In this document: positions 43,194 through 52,965 of the stretch, in pieces | Position numbering within the stretch: the first letter of the stretch is position 1 | How the letters are laid out: the number at the start of each line of letters is the position of its first letter | Assembly: GCF_005281835.1 (NCBI RefSeq) | Contig: NZ_RZIS01000007.1 | Coordinates: 62,001 to 126,000 of the forward strand | DNA length: 64,000 nucleotides | DNA from: Vibrio profundi | GTDB lineage: Bacteria; Pseudomonadota; Gammaproteobacteria; Enterobacterales; Vibrionaceae | Reading direction: 5' to 3' | The notes under the pieces: model-generated | The model's input: the letters and a program-made list of their open reading frames with translations, nothing else | The model's database searches: none | What the model was told of the DNA's origin: nothing | Program-made: the position numbers and the translations under genes

Positions 43194-44216
43194 ATGGGGT
43201 CATCATTAATAACAGGTATAGATATTGGCAGTCACAGTATTAAAGCTGTGGTTTTGAAGCCGGTCGGAGAGCTGTATGCGTTAGTCGGCTACAAGGAGCT
43301 AGCCATTTCGGACGACATTTTCACTGATAACCATACCTTGGAGTATCAGAAAATTGTAAAGAAACTCAAAGAACTAAGAAAGACTTTACCCCTATTTAGT
43401 CGCAAAGTGGCGATGTCTGTCCCCGATAATGCGGTAATTAGTAAGGTTTTACAGATAGATAGTGACTTAGAGCATCGAGAAAAAGAGTTCGCTATTTATC
43501 AAACCTTCGCACACCAGTCCCCATTTCCTATCGAAGAGCTCATCTTAGATTTTGTTGAAATTGAAGAAAAACGCGTCGGAAAAACAGCGACGACGAGCTA
43601 TCAAGTTTACGCTACCCGTAAGGAAGTCGTAGACAGCCGGATTGAAGCAAGTAAGAAAGCGGGATTTCAGCCTGTGGTTGTCGATATTCAAGCGCACAGC
43701 TTATTAAATATTTGGCAACTGGCCTCACGCATGAACCCAGATAAACAGCGCTGGCTATTGATAGATGTAGGTGTCAATCACACGTCGTTAGGTATTATTC
43801 CTTTTGGTCGCTCTCCTTTTTACAAAGATATGGCGTATGGCACTAAGTATCTTAAACAAGATAGTGATGGTGGTTTACCAGACATACTAGGGACTGGCCC
43901 TGAAACACAACTCTTCATTAATGAATTGATCGACCGCCTTAAGCGTCAATTACAGTTATATACGTCAGTCAATGCTTCAGAACCCATTGCTGGAGTTTGG
44001 TTGATGGGCGATGGGGCAAATACCCCAATGTTAGCTGAAGAAATCGAACGTCAGCTGAAACTGGATTGTGAGTTGCTTAATCCTCTTAGTCTGTTTGAAA
44101 ACAAACTGGCGAAAAAGCGTCGATATAACGTGGATTGGCAAGCGTTTGGTTTGGCTGCTGGGTTAGCGATCTGTGGATTGCAATGGGAGGCGACTAAGCA
44201 TGTTGCATCAAATTAA
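43194..44216 (+). CDS. pilM: Type IV pilus assembly protein PilM
   Basis: Cytoplasmic actin-like ATPase that anchors the pilus alignment complex by binding the PilN tail. The actin-fold phosphate loop GIDIGSHSIKAVVL opens the protein, and LLIDVGVNHTSLGII is the second loop. 340 residues. It is the first gene of pilMNOPQ, with GGAG upstream; its end overlaps pilN by 17 bases. In Vibrio this machinery serves MSHA-independent (PilA/ChiRP) pili and DNA uptake. Confidence 0.96.
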   Translation: MGSSLITGIDIGSHSIKAVVLKPVGELYALVGYKELAISDDIFTDNHTLEYQKIVKKLKELRKTLPLFSRKVAMSVPDNAVISKVLQIDSDLEHREKEFAIYQTFAHQSPFPIEELILDFVEIEEKRVGKTATTSYQVYATRKEVVDSRIEASKKAGFQPVVVDIQAHSLLNIWQLASRMNPDKQRWLLIDVGVNHTSLGIIPFGRSPFYKDMAYGTKYLKQDSDGGLPDILGTGPETQLFINELIDRLKRQLQLYTSVNASEPIAGVWLMGDGANTPMLAEEIERQLKLDCELLNPLSLFENKLAKKRRYNVDWQAFGLAAGLAICGLQWEATKHVASN

Positions 44217-44799
44217 TTTACTCCCTTGGCGTGATGAAATCAGAGCTCAGCATCGACGACGCTTTGTCGGTCTGTTGGCTGTAGGCACGATTATCGCGGT
44301 GATTGCTCAATGGAGCATCGGTCATTATTTCAAGCAGCAACAGAATGAGCAACAGGCTCGTTTAAGCTATCTCAATCAATACATTTCGCAGTTGGACCAA
44401 CGGATCCGCTCGCTGAAAATCGCGGAGCAAGAACATCAAGCGATTCTCACGCGTTTAGATGTTGTCGAGTCATTACAAAGTGGCCGGAATAAAACCACTG
44501 AGTTCATGAACTTAATGCCAAAGATGATCCCTGAAGGGGTATACGTCGACAAGATCAAAATGAACGGTCAAGATCTTGAGATCTCGGGGATCAGTGACAG
44601 TACTGCTCGGCTTGCCACCATGCTCGACAACCTAGAGCGCTCTCAATACCTCAAGAATGTGGAAATGCATTCGATCATTCATAACCGAAAGCGCTTCAGT
44701 AAAGAGTTTCAGACTTTCAAAGTATCGTTCACTTTAAAGCCTAGTGTTTTGCAAGATAAAACGCCTCTGGAACCCATCAAAGGAGCGCGTAATGGCTAG
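44200..44799 (+). CDS. pilN: Type IV pilus assembly protein PilN
   Basis: Inner-membrane alignment protein. The N-terminal INLLPWRDE motif binds PilM; a membrane segment (about 22-44) and a periplasmic coiled coil with ferredoxin-like fold follow. I start at ATG 44200 (MLHQINLLPWR, 199 residues) with GGGAGG upstream. It overlaps pilM and pilO, implying translational coupling. Confidence 0.95.
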   Translation: MLHQINLLPWRDEIRAQHRRRFVGLLAVGTIIAVIAQWSIGHYFKQQQNEQQARLSYLNQYISQLDQRIRSLKIAEQEHQAILTRLDVVESLQSGRNKTTEFMNLMPKMIPEGVYVDKIKMNGQDLEISGISDSTARLATMLDNLERSQYLKNVEMHSIIHNRKRFSKEFQTFKVSFTLKPSVLQDKTPLEPIKGARNG

Positions 44800-45385
44800 C
44801 CTGCAAGATTTGGATATTGATGAAATAACCGAGTGGCCAATATTGCCTCAGATTTTGGTCGTTGTTCTATTGATGCTCGTAATTCAAGGTTTTGGAGTAT
44901 GGTTTTACATTATGCCGCAGCAAGAAACTTTAGATCGGTTAAAGCTAAAGGAGCAGACGCTGAAAGCAACGTTACAGATAAAAGCCAATAAAGTGGCGAC
45001 CTTGCCAAAGCTGCAAAGCCAAGTGGATGAACTCACCAGCCGTTACGACTATTTATTGCAACAACTCCCGGTTCAGAAAGAGCTGGCAAGTATGTTGGCA
45101 GCTGTAAATGAGTTAGGGATAGACAATGCATTGACCTTTACTCGCATAGATTGGGGAGAGAAACAAAATAAACAGTTCTTGTTTCGTTTACCTCTCAACA
45201 TTGAACTGACTGGTGACTATCACGATATTGGCGATTTCTCGGCCGCTATTGCTAAGCTCCCTCGAATCATCAGTTTTGATGACGTGAGCTGGCAACGAGT
45301 GAGCCAAGAGAGTAGCACTCTGCATTTTCGAGTTCGCGCTTATACCTACCAATTTAAACCGGAGGTAAAAGATGAAGCGAACTAG
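44792..45385 (+). CDS. pilO: Type IV pilus assembly protein PilO
   Basis: Partner of PilN in the periplasmic alignment complex. One membrane segment (about 17-38, WPILPQILVVVLLMLVI), a coiled coil (60-105) and a ferredoxin-like C-terminus. I start at ATG 44792 (MASLQDLDIDEITEWP, 197 residues), preceded by AGGAG and overlapping pilN by 8 bases. It overlaps pilP by 14 bases. Confidence 0.95.
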   Translation: MASLQDLDIDEITEWPILPQILVVVLLMLVIQGFGVWFYIMPQQETLDRLKLKEQTLKATLQIKANKVATLPKLQSQVDELTSRYDYLLQQLPVQKELASMLAAVNELGIDNALTFTRIDWGEKQNKQFLFRLPLNIELTGDYHDIGDFSAAIAKLPRIISFDDVSWQRVSQESSTLHFRVRAYTYQFKPEVKDEAN

Positions 45386-45890
45386 ATTTTGGTTCACTTT
45401 ACTGAGTTTCATGACGTTAATCGGCTGCAAAGCCAATCAAGAGCCTCTCAGTGATTTCGTGTCTCAAGTTGAAGCCAAAGCTCGAAAAGATGTTGAGCAA
45501 CTTACCCCTTCTCTTGATTTTGTTGCAGCCAAATATCAACAACGTCAGTTGAGGGCTCCATTTGTGCTTCCAGAAGCTGCGATTGTGCAAGACCAACCCG
45601 TCGCGAAGAAAAATTGTTGGCAGCCAACAGCGAGAGCGAAAACGGGCAAGCTCGCAAAGTACCCACTAAGTAAGTTACGTCTAAAAGGCGTAATGGGCAG
45701 TGGTGGTTCAGTATCTGGCTTGGTGCAAACGCCTTCAGGTAACGTTATCAAAGTAAAAAATGGTCAGTTTATCGGTTTGAATAACGGCAAAGTGACTAAG
45801 GTCACCAGTCAATATGTATTAATCAATGAAACCCTCCCTGATGGCTTAGGTTGCTGGCAAAAGCGCAACGTAAAGCTTGCTCTGAAATAA
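45372..45890 (+). CDS. pilP: Type IV pilus lipoprotein PilP
   Basis: Inner-membrane lipoprotein linking PilNO to the secretin PilQ. The lipobox LIGC puts the lipidated Cys at 19; the C-terminal beta domain contains LRLKGVMGSGGSVSGLVQTP, typical of the family. 172 residues. Fourth gene of the operon. Confidence 0.95.
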   Translation: MKRTRFWFTLLSFMTLIGCKANQEPLSDFVSQVEAKARKDVEQLTPSLDFVAAKYQQRQLRAPFVLPEAAIVQDQPVAKKNCWQPTARAKTGKLAKYPLSKLRLKGVMGSGGSVSGLVQTPSGNVIKVKNGQFIGLNNGKVTKVTSQYVLINETLPDGLGCWQKRNVKLALK

Positions 45891-45927
45891 CCCAATGATG
45901 TCCCTTTTGTGGATATGAGATGTAATT

Positions 45928-47661
45928 ATGATTAAAGGAATAACAGTACCCATGAATAAGGTATTTCAGAGTGTTTTACTCTTGGTCGCCTTGGTTTGTT
46001 CCGTTGCGATTCAGGCTGAACCTGATTCAAGCAATGAGCTGAAAAGTATTGATTTTAGGCTGAATAAAGAGAAAAACGCAGTCATCATCATTGAACTAGC
46101 AAGCACTTCGGCCGTTGTAGATGTGCAAAGGGCTCAAGAAGGACTCAGTATTGAACTGCTTAATACTCGCGTGGCAGATGAGAAATTGTATTTATTGGAC
46201 GTGAAAGATTTTTCAACGTTAGTGGAAAACATAGAAGTATTTCGAAAAGAGCCAAGTACGCGGCTATTAGCATCGATCAGTGATGATTACCATTACGAAT
46301 ACACGTTGAAAGATCGATTTATCGAAGTGGTCATTAGCAAGCCTGAGCAAGATGTCCCTGTTGCTGAAAAAAGTATTTTGGAAAAAGAAGGCAAACTCAT
46401 CTCGATTAATTTCCAAGATATTCCGGTACGAAATGTTTTACAGCTTATCGCAGATTACAACAGCTTCAATTTGGTGGTGTCGGATTCGGTTTCAGGGAAT
46501 TTAACGCTGCGTTTGGATGGGGTGCCATGGCAGCAAGTACTAGACATTATTTTACAGGTGAAAGGGTTAGATAAACGTGTAGATGGCAATGTCATACTTG
46601 TTGCACCAAAAGCAGAACTTGATTTACGTGAACAGCAGGCGTTAGAAAAATCCCGACTCGAAGAGGAGCTCGGTGAGCTTAAATCGGAAATCATCAAGAT
46701 CAACTTTGCTAAAGCATCCGACATTGCGGATATGATTGGCGGTGAAGGAACGGTGAGCATGCTGTCTGATCGTGGTTCAATCACTATCGATGAAAGAACC
46801 AACTCGCTGTTGTTAAGAGAACTTCCTGAGAACATTGAGGTAATTCGAGAAATTGTTCAATCGCTCGATATCCCAGTAAAGCAAGTGCAAATTGAAGCAC
46901 GTATCGTGACGGTGAATGAAGGTAATTTGGATGAGCTGGGGGTTCGATGGGGATTCTCTTCAACCAACGGTAATAATACCGTTGGTGGCTCTATTGAAAG
47001 TAATCTCGCGACCATTGGGCTTTATGATGGAGGCGGAGAAGACGGTGAAGGCAGCAGTGCCAGCATTGATGATTTTCTTAACGTGAATTTGGCAGCGACA
47101 TCCCCCAATGCTTCAAGTATAGCGTTTCAAGTGGCGAAATTAGGCTCAGATACACTCTTAGACCTTGAGCTTTCAGCATTGCAGCGTGAATCGAAGGCAG
47201 AAATTATCTCCAGCCCCCGTTTAATAACCACTAACAAAAAGCCGGCTTATATCGAGCAAGGCACGGAAATCCCTTATCTAGAATCTTCTTCGAGTGGTGC
47301 GACGTCTGTTGCATTTAAGAAGGCAGTCTTGAGCCTTAAGGTGACCCCGCAAATCACGCCAGACAACCGGTTAGTTCTTGATTTAAGTGTGACTCAAGAT
47401 AGGCCAGGGCAAGTGGTTAAAACTGGAACTGGAGAGGCGATAGCGATCGATACGCAGCGAATAGGTACGCAAGTTCTGGTGAATAACGGTGAAACAGTGG
47501 TATTAGGGGGAATTTTTCAGCACAGCATTACCAATAGTATCGACAAAGTTCCGCTGCTAGGTGATCTCCCATTGCTAGGGGCTTTGTTCCGCCGAAGCTA
47601 CGAAAATGTAGGTAAAAGTGAGCTGCTTATCTTCGTTACACCGAAAGTTGTGATTCAGTAA
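45928..47661 (+). CDS. pilQ: Type IV pilus secretin PilQ
   Basis: Outer-membrane channel through which the pilus passes; also needed for DNA uptake in vibrios. A signal peptide (cleavage near AIQAEP), an AMIN peptidoglycan-binding domain (about 35-125), N-domains (ISINFQDIPVRNVLQLIADY), and the secretin core (from about 400, with VVLGGIFQHSI and LIFVTPKVV at the end) are visible. 577 residues. ATG 45928 is used; ATG 45952 (MNKVFQSVLLL) is an alternative that still leaves a signal peptide. Last gene of pilMNOPQ. Confidence 0.95.
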   Translation: MIKGITVPMNKVFQSVLLLVALVCSVAIQAEPDSSNELKSIDFRLNKEKNAVIIIELASTSAVVDVQRAQEGLSIELLNTRVADEKLYLLDVKDFSTLVENIEVFRKEPSTRLLASISDDYHYEYTLKDRFIEVVISKPEQDVPVAEKSILEKEGKLISINFQDIPVRNVLQLIADYNSFNLVVSDSVSGNLTLRLDGVPWQQVLDIILQVKGLDKRVDGNVILVAPKAELDLREQQALEKSRLEEELGELKSEIIKINFAKASDIADMIGGEGTVSMLSDRGSITIDERTNSLLLRELPENIEVIREIVQSLDIPVKQVQIEARIVTVNEGNLDELGVRWGFSSTNGNNTVGGSIESNLATIGLYDGGGEDGEGSSASIDDFLNVNLAATSPNASSIAFQVAKLGSDTLLDLELSALQRESKAEIISSPRLITTNKKPAYIEQGTEIPYLESSSSGATSVAFKKAVLSLKVTPQITPDNRLVLDLSVTQDRPGQVVKTGTGEAIAIDTQRIGTQVLVNNGETVVLGGIFQHSITNSIDKVPLLGDLPLLGALFRRSYENVGKSELLIFVTPKVVIQ

Positions 47662-47693
47662 GGTACAATTAGATCGAAAATAAAGTTGCATTA

Positions 47694-47756
47694 GTGGCAC
47701 CTAACCTTGATAATTTCGGGTCTTATCACGAATTATCTGTGAGGAATCGGTGCCAC
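47694..47756 (+). promoter_or_regulatory. Long imperfect hairpin in the aroK leader
   Basis: GTGGCACC (47694-47701) pairs with GGTGCCAC (47749-47756). Inside, CCT pairs with AGG and GATAATT(T)CG (47709-47718) with CGAATTATC (47729-47737), so the 63-base element folds into one extended rod with internal loops. It is followed by no T tract. A second small hairpin CAGTA-TTAC-TACTG occurs at 47771-47784. Confidence 0.6.
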
Positions 47757-47835
47757 AGGCCTTTAAATTTCAGTATTACTACTGACCTACCTTGTGGCGA
47801 TGTCATTGAATTAACGTTGTAAATTACTGCTAAAC

Positions 47836-48354
47836 ATGGCTGAGAAACGCAATATTTTTCTTGTTGGCCCAATGGGCGCCGGCAAAAGTACAATTGGTAG
47901 ACACCTAGCTTCCCAACTTCATATGGAGTTTTTGGACTCTGACACTGTGATTGAAGAGCGCACTGGCGCTGATATCGCGTGGGTATTTGATGTTGAGGGT
48001 GAAGAAGGTTTCCGTAAACGTGAAGAATCTGTAATCAATGATCTGACAGAAGAACAGGGTATCGTTCTTGCGACAGGTGGTGGTTCAGTGATGAGCAAGG
48101 AAAACCGTAACCGTCTATCTGCACGAGGTATCGTTGTTTACTTAGAAACAACGATTGAAAAGCAACTTGCTCGCACAAACCGCGACAAGAAGCGACCTTT
48201 ACTTCAAACAGACAATCCTCGCGAAGTTTTAGAAGACTTAGCGACATCACGTAATGCACTATACGAAGAAGTGTCGGATTACACAGTTCGAACTGACGAC
48301 CAAAGTGCAAAAGTGGTAGCCAACCAGATCGTAAAAATGCTAGAAGAACGTTAA
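47836..48354 (+). CDS. aroK: Shikimate kinase I
   Basis: Phosphorylates shikimate in aromatic amino acid synthesis. P-loop GPMGAGKSTIG at 11-21, the shikimate-binding FLDSD and GGGSV segments, and the lid RDKKRPLL are visible. 172 residues (E. coli 173), and MAEKRNIFLVG matches E. coli exactly. No clear ribosome binding site precedes the ATG, unusual in this window, and a long hairpin lies in the leader. It forms an operon with aroB. Confidence 0.97.
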   Translation: MAEKRNIFLVGPMGAGKSTIGRHLASQLHMEFLDSDTVIEERTGADIAWVFDVEGEEGFRKREESVINDLTEEQGIVLATGGGSVMSKENRNRLSARGIVVYLETTIEKQLARTNRDKKRPLLQTDNPREVLEDLATSRNALYEEVSDYTVRTDDQSAKVVANQIVKMLEER

Positions 48355-48378
48355 GTTCATTTTTTCGGAGAGCAAACC

Positions 48379-49467
48379 ATGGAACGGATTACGGTCAATC
48401 TAGCTGAGCGTAGCTACCCAATCTCTATCGGCGCCGGGTTATTTGAAGACCCGGCGTACCTTTCTTTCTTATCTGCAAAGCAAAAAGTAGTGGTCATCAG
48501 TAATGTGACAGTTGCTCCTTTGTACTCAGATAAGATTTTGTCTTTATTAGATAAAGTAGGTTGCCAAGCTTCATTGTTGGAGTTGCCTGATGGCGAGCAG
48601 TACAAAACCTTAGAAACGTTTGATTCAGTGATGAGCTATTTGCTTGAAGGGAATTACAGCCGCGATGTGGTTGTGATTGCTTTAGGTGGTGGCGTTATTG
48701 GTGATTTAGTAGGTTTTGCAGCGGCTTGTTATCAGCGTGGTATCGACTTCGTACAAATTCCTACGACTTTATTGTCACAGGTAGACTCTTCTGTTGGTGG
48801 TAAAACCGCAGTCAATCATCCTCTGGGTAAGAATATGATTGGTGCTTTTTATCAGCCGAAATCCGTGATCATCGATACTAATTGCTTATCAACGTTACCT
48901 GAACGTGAGTTTGCAGCGGGTATTGCTGAAGTAATCAAATACGGAATCATCTATGACGCAGAGTTTTTCTCTTGGTTAGAAACTAACTTAGAAAAGCTTT
49001 ATCAACTGGATGAACGAGCACTGATGACTGCTATTGCACGCTGTTGTGCGATTAAGGCTGAAGTGGTTGCTTTAGATGAAAAAGAGTCGGGAATCAGAGC
49101 GTTATTGAACCTAGGTCATACATTTGGTCATGCGATTGAAGCTGAACTAGGCTATGGTAATTGGTTACATGGTGAGGCTGTGTCATCGGGTACAGTGATG
49201 GCTGCTAAAACCGCTCAATTACAAGGGTTGATTTCCGAGCAGCAACTTGAGCAGATTATTTCTATACTCAAGAATGCGAAGTTACCAGTGCACACTCCTG
49301 AAAGCATGTCTTTTGAAGACTTCATGAAACACATGATGCGCGACAAGAAAGTGCTATCTGGCCAGTTACGTCTAGTACTGCCAACTGGTATTGGAACTGC
49401 TGAAGTGGTTGCTGATGTGCCTCAAGACATTATCAAGCAAGCGATTGATTTCGGCCGTACCCTTTAA
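48379..49467 (+). CDS. aroB: 3-dehydroquinate synthase
   Basis: NAD- and metal-dependent second step of the shikimate pathway. DGEQYKTLET, ALGGGVIGDLVGFAAA, RGIDFVQIPTTLLSQVDSSVGGKTAVNHPLGKN-type sequence and the metal-site LNLGHTFGHAIE are typical. 362 residues, as in E. coli. It follows aroK by 24 bases with GGAG. Confidence 0.97.
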   Translation: MERITVNLAERSYPISIGAGLFEDPAYLSFLSAKQKVVVISNVTVAPLYSDKILSLLDKVGCQASLLELPDGEQYKTLETFDSVMSYLLEGNYSRDVVVIALGGGVIGDLVGFAAACYQRGIDFVQIPTTLLSQVDSSVGGKTAVNHPLGKNMIGAFYQPKSVIIDTNCLSTLPEREFAAGIAEVIKYGIIYDAEFFSWLETNLEKLYQLDERALMTAIARCCAIKAEVVALDEKESGIRALLNLGHTFGHAIEAELGYGNWLHGEAVSSGTVMAAKTAQLQGLISEQQLEQIISILKNAKLPVHTPESMSFEDFMKHMMRDKKVLSGQLRLVLPTGIGTAEVVADVPQDIIKQAIDFGRTL

Positions 49468-49478
49468 ATAGGTTCTTA

Positions 49479-49507
49479 GGCTACTCAGCTCCAAAAGCTG
49501 AGTAGCC
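49479..49507 (+). promoter_or_regulatory. Perfect 12-bp hairpin between aroB and damX
   Basis: GGCTACTCAGCT-CCAAA-AGCTGAGTAGCC; no T tract follows, so it may partly terminate, pause or protect the mRNA rather than stop transcription. Confidence 0.55.
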
Positions 49508-49545
49508 GACTTAGTGTACTGATGCCACGTCAGTAGGGATGTCGA

Positions 49546-51102
49546 ATGAGTTTGGCTCATGAGTTAAGAGTATTAGAGTTAGAGTCTCAGATAGAGTTGC
49601 TAGAACGTTTGCAGCTCCTGACGAACTTTGGTTCGAATTTAGTCACAGTCGGCGGGAAAGCGGGCTCGGGTAAATCATGGCTTGCTCAGCGCTATCTTGA
49701 AGCATGGGTTCCTGAAAAGAATCAATGCTTACTCTTGTGTCACCCTAGTCAAGACGACCTTCAGCGTCGCTCAATGATTCTAAGTCAAATTGTTCCAGAC
49801 CCTCTATTCAATCAACAAGACTCATTATCCGATAGCCTAGACCGGCTGCTCGATGGTGAAGCTTGTGATGTCGTTATTGTTATTGATGGTGCCCATCAAC
49901 TTACCGAAGTATTAGTCTCTGAATTGTGGATGTTAGTGCTTGAAGCGCAGACGAATCCTCAGTGGACGATTAACGTGGTGCTCTTTTCAGAGTCGGGCAA
50001 TCTAGATTCCTTATTGACTCGCTTAAGCTATGGCCAAGACCATAAGCCTGTCGACTTAGAAATCGACGATCTCACTTCAATTGAAGCACTGCAATTCTTT
50101 GAATCATTAGTGATTCGCTACGTCGATGATGATGCAGAAAAACGAGTACGTTCAGCATTCAAAAAAACCAACCCAATTCCTGGTGAATTGATGGCTCTCG
50201 GAGAGTTAAAAGTGGAAAAAAGGATTATTATTCGTTCAATTATTGGTTCACCAGCGACAATTGCATTGTTGGTCGCACTATTACTGGTTGTCATTGGCGG
50301 CGGGTACTGGTGGATGATGAGTCAACCTTCGCCACAAGATAAAGTGGAAGCGTTGACGACCTCTATTGAACAAACAGCCATTCCGACTTTTGAACCTTCA
50401 GTCAGTGATGCTCAAACTACTTCCATGATGAATCAAAACGATGATGCATCAGTGATGGCAGAAACGATGGATCCAAGTTACCAAGGTGCTGATGACGATT
50501 CTTCGTCCCTTCCTCCTGCGGTTGTGGGTGATACGGCGAGTGTGGGTAACGTCGAGCAAGACCAACAGCGCGTAGTGATCACTTCAGATGTGGTTGATGC
50601 GTTACTGGAAGATAAGCCACAAACGGTGGACACCAGTACTATTGAAGCGGCAGTAGAAGAAAATACGACCATTGCAGCCAGTTCAGAGATTCCAAAAGCA
50701 GAAGAAAGTGTCGCAGTTGAAACGGCTGTTGAAGATGACGTCTTAGCACCGACTCTTACTGAACAGGAAACCGCTGAAAAACCGGCAACGAAGATTACGT
50801 TCTCCTTCGCTCGTGATGAGCTCAAAGCCTTGTCACCTCGTGGCTATACATTGCAACTTGGTGCGATGACTTCCTTAGAAGATGTGCAGTCATTCATCGA
50901 AAAATACAATGTTGAAAATGATGTTCGTATCTACCCTACATTACGTAACGGCACGGAATGGTTCATCATCACATATCAAGATTATCCAACGATCCAAGTA
51001 GCGCGAGATGCTGTAGAAAGCCTGCCAGCAGCGCTGAGAAACTTAGGTCCATGGGCAAAATCATTGAATCAAGTTCATCGAGAGATAGATCGTGCGAAAT
51101 AA
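49546..51102 (+). CDS. damX: Cell division SPOR protein DamX
   Basis: Inner-membrane septal protein. The N-terminal cytoplasmic part resembles an AAA/ExeA-type ATPase with Walker A GGKAGSGKSWLA near residue 40 and VIVIDGAHQ; a membrane segment lies at about 233-254; a long acidic, low-complexity periplasmic linker follows; the C-terminal SPOR domain (about 440-510, YTLQLGAMTSLEDV) binds septal glycan. 518 residues, longer than E. coli DamX (428), because of the linker. It is upstream of dam, the usual order. Confidence 0.9.
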   Translation: MSLAHELRVLELESQIELLERLQLLTNFGSNLVTVGGKAGSGKSWLAQRYLEAWVPEKNQCLLLCHPSQDDLQRRSMILSQIVPDPLFNQQDSLSDSLDRLLDGEACDVVIVIDGAHQLTEVLVSELWMLVLEAQTNPQWTINVVLFSESGNLDSLLTRLSYGQDHKPVDLEIDDLTSIEALQFFESLVIRYVDDDAEKRVRSAFKKTNPIPGELMALGELKVEKRIIIRSIIGSPATIALLVALLLVVIGGGYWWMMSQPSPQDKVEALTTSIEQTAIPTFEPSVSDAQTTSMMNQNDDASVMAETMDPSYQGADDDSSSLPPAVVGDTASVGNVEQDQQRVVITSDVVDALLEDKPQTVDTSTIEAAVEENTTIAASSEIPKAEESVAVETAVEDDVLAPTLTEQETAEKPATKITFSFARDELKALSPRGYTLQLGAMTSLEDVQSFIEKYNVENDVRIYPTLRNGTEWFIITYQDYPTIQVARDAVESLPAALRNLGPWAKSLNQVHREIDRAK

Positions 51103-51171
51103 CGCTGAGCTTCGCTTAAAAATGTGTTACATTCCGCACCCTTATTTTTCGGTTGATAGATAGAGCAGTAA

Positions 51172-52005
51172 ATGAAGAAGCAGCGTGCCTTTCTAAAATG
51201 GGCTGGTGGTAAATATGGCCTCGTTGAAGATATCCAACGCCACCTGCCACCTGCTCGTAAGTTAGTCGAACCATTTGTTGGTGCAGGTTCAGTATTTCTC
51301 AATACTGACTATGACCAATATCTACTTGCTGATATCAACCCTGATCTTATCAACTTATATAACTTGTTGAAGACTGACCCGGAAACTTACATTTCAGAGT
51401 CAAAACGTTGGTTCTGCCCGGAAAATAATCGTAAAGAAGCTTATCTAGACATTCGTGCGCAGTTTAATGCGACTGATAACGTGATGTACCGTTCTTTGGC
51501 GTTCTTGTATATGAACCGCTTCGGTTTCAACGGTTTATGTCGTTACAACAAGAAGGGGGGCTTTAACGTTCCATTTGGTTCGTACAAAAAGCCATACTTC
51601 CCGGAAGCTGAGCTCGAATTCTTTGCTGAGAAAGCGCAGAAAGCGACATTTGTATGTGAAGGCTACGTAGAAACTTTCCGCCGCGCGCGTAAAGGTTGCG
51701 TTGTGTATTGCGACCCTCCGTATGCGCCCTTATCGAATACCGCCAATTTCACTTCGTACGCTGGTAATGGATTCAGCTTGGACGATCAGGCTGCTCTAGC
51801 TGATGTAGCTGAAAAAGCAGCAACTGAGCGTGATATCCCTGTTCTGATTTCCAATCACGATACTACGCTTACGCGTCGCTTGTATCATGGTGCAGATCTA
51901 AATGTGGTAAAAGTGAAACGCACCATTAGCCGTAACGGTGCAGGGCGCAATAAAGTTGATGAACTGCTGGCTTTATTCCACTCGGAAAAAAATACTCAAT
52001 CCTAA
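51172..52005 (+). CDS. dam: DNA adenine methyltransferase
   Basis: Methylates adenine in GATC; roles in mismatch repair and replication timing, and essential in V. cholerae. The SAM motif FLKWAGGKYGL is at the N-terminus and the catalytic motif DPPYAPLS near residue 180. 277 residues (E. coli 278). It lies between damX and rpe. Confidence 0.97.
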   Translation: MKKQRAFLKWAGGKYGLVEDIQRHLPPARKLVEPFVGAGSVFLNTDYDQYLLADINPDLINLYNLLKTDPETYISESKRWFCPENNRKEAYLDIRAQFNATDNVMYRSLAFLYMNRFGFNGLCRYNKKGGFNVPFGSYKKPYFPEAELEFFAEKAQKATFVCEGYVETFRRARKGCVVYCDPPYAPLSNTANFTSYAGNGFSLDDQAALADVAEKAATERDIPVLISNHDTTLTRRLYHGADLNVVKVKRTISRNGAGRNKVDELLALFHSEKNTQS

Positions 52006-52262
52006 GGAAATCGGGCAGTGGAGTTGGTGTCATTTATTCAGATACGACACACAAAATGGATAGCCCGTTTTCACTTCTTTTGATCTACCATTTCCCACTA
52101 AGCTCTTTCGACGCTTAGCTAACATTTCTTCAACTTATCTTTCGTAGCCCTAGGATCTCTGAGGTGGCTTAGGTAGAATTGCGCCCATATAAGTTCATTG
52201 TGTTTTTTATATACAGTGGATGAGAGCTTTGTCGCTATTTACTCACTCTTAAGAGGTCAGGT

Positions 52263-52937
52263 ATGAAAGATTTTCTAATCGCCCCATCTATTTTGTCTGC
52301 AGATTTTGCTCGTCTTGGTGAAGACGTCGAAAGAGTATTGGCAGATGGTGCCGATGTTGTGCACTTCGATGTTATGGACAACCATTACGTGCCAAACCTG
52401 ACTTTTGGTGCTCCTATTTGTAAAGCTCTGCGTGATTACGGTATTACAGCGCCAATCGATGTTCACCTAATGGTGAAGCCAGTGGACAACATTGTGCCTG
52501 AGTTTGCGAAAGCGGGCGCTTCAATGATCACTTTCCACGTGGAAGCATCTGAGCACATCGATCGCACTCTACAACTGATTAAAGAGCACGGCTGTAAAGC
52601 AGGCGTGGTGCTAAACCCTGCAACACCACTATCTTGCCTAGACTACATCATGGATAAAGTCGATATGATTCTATTGATGTCTGTGAACCCTGGTTTTGGC
52701 GGCCAATCATTTATTCCAAATACGCTAGATAAGCTACGTGCAGTTCGCAAAATGATTGATGAGTCTGGTCGTGATATCCGCTTGGAAATTGATGGCGGCG
52801 TAAAAGTAGAAAACATTCGTGAAATTGCGGAAGCTGGCGCAGATATGTTTGTGGCGGGTTCAGCTATTTTTAACCAACCAAACTACAAAGAAGTTATCGA
52901 CGAAATGCGTGCAGAGCTTGCAAAAGTAAACGCATAA
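52263..52937 (+). CDS. rpe: Ribulose-phosphate 3-epimerase
   Basis: Interconverts ribulose-5- and xylulose-5-phosphate in the pentose phosphate pathway. The TIM-barrel segments APSILSADFARLGED, HFDVMDNHYVPNLTFG, DVHLMV and VNPGFGGQSF are hallmark. 224 residues. First of rpe-gph-trpS; the 257-base gap before it has no gene, only AT-rich sequence and a weak CGGGC/GCCCG stem (52012-52067) that may end dam transcription. Confidence 0.97.
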   Translation: MKDFLIAPSILSADFARLGEDVERVLADGADVVHFDVMDNHYVPNLTFGAPICKALRDYGITAPIDVHLMVKPVDNIVPEFAKAGASMITFHVEASEHIDRTLQLIKEHGCKAGVVLNPATPLSCLDYIMDKVDMILLMSVNPGFGGQSFIPNTLDKLRAVRKMIDESGRDIRLEIDGGVKVENIREIAEAGADMFVAGSAIFNQPNYKEVIDEMRAELAKVNA

Positions 52938-52965
52938 TCGTAGAACTACAGATAGATTTGATTTT

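Noticed and set aside
52012..52067. CGGGC/GCCCG stem after dam as a terminator
   Set aside because: Only 5 bp with a 46-base interior and a weak T tract; mentioned under rpe but not called.
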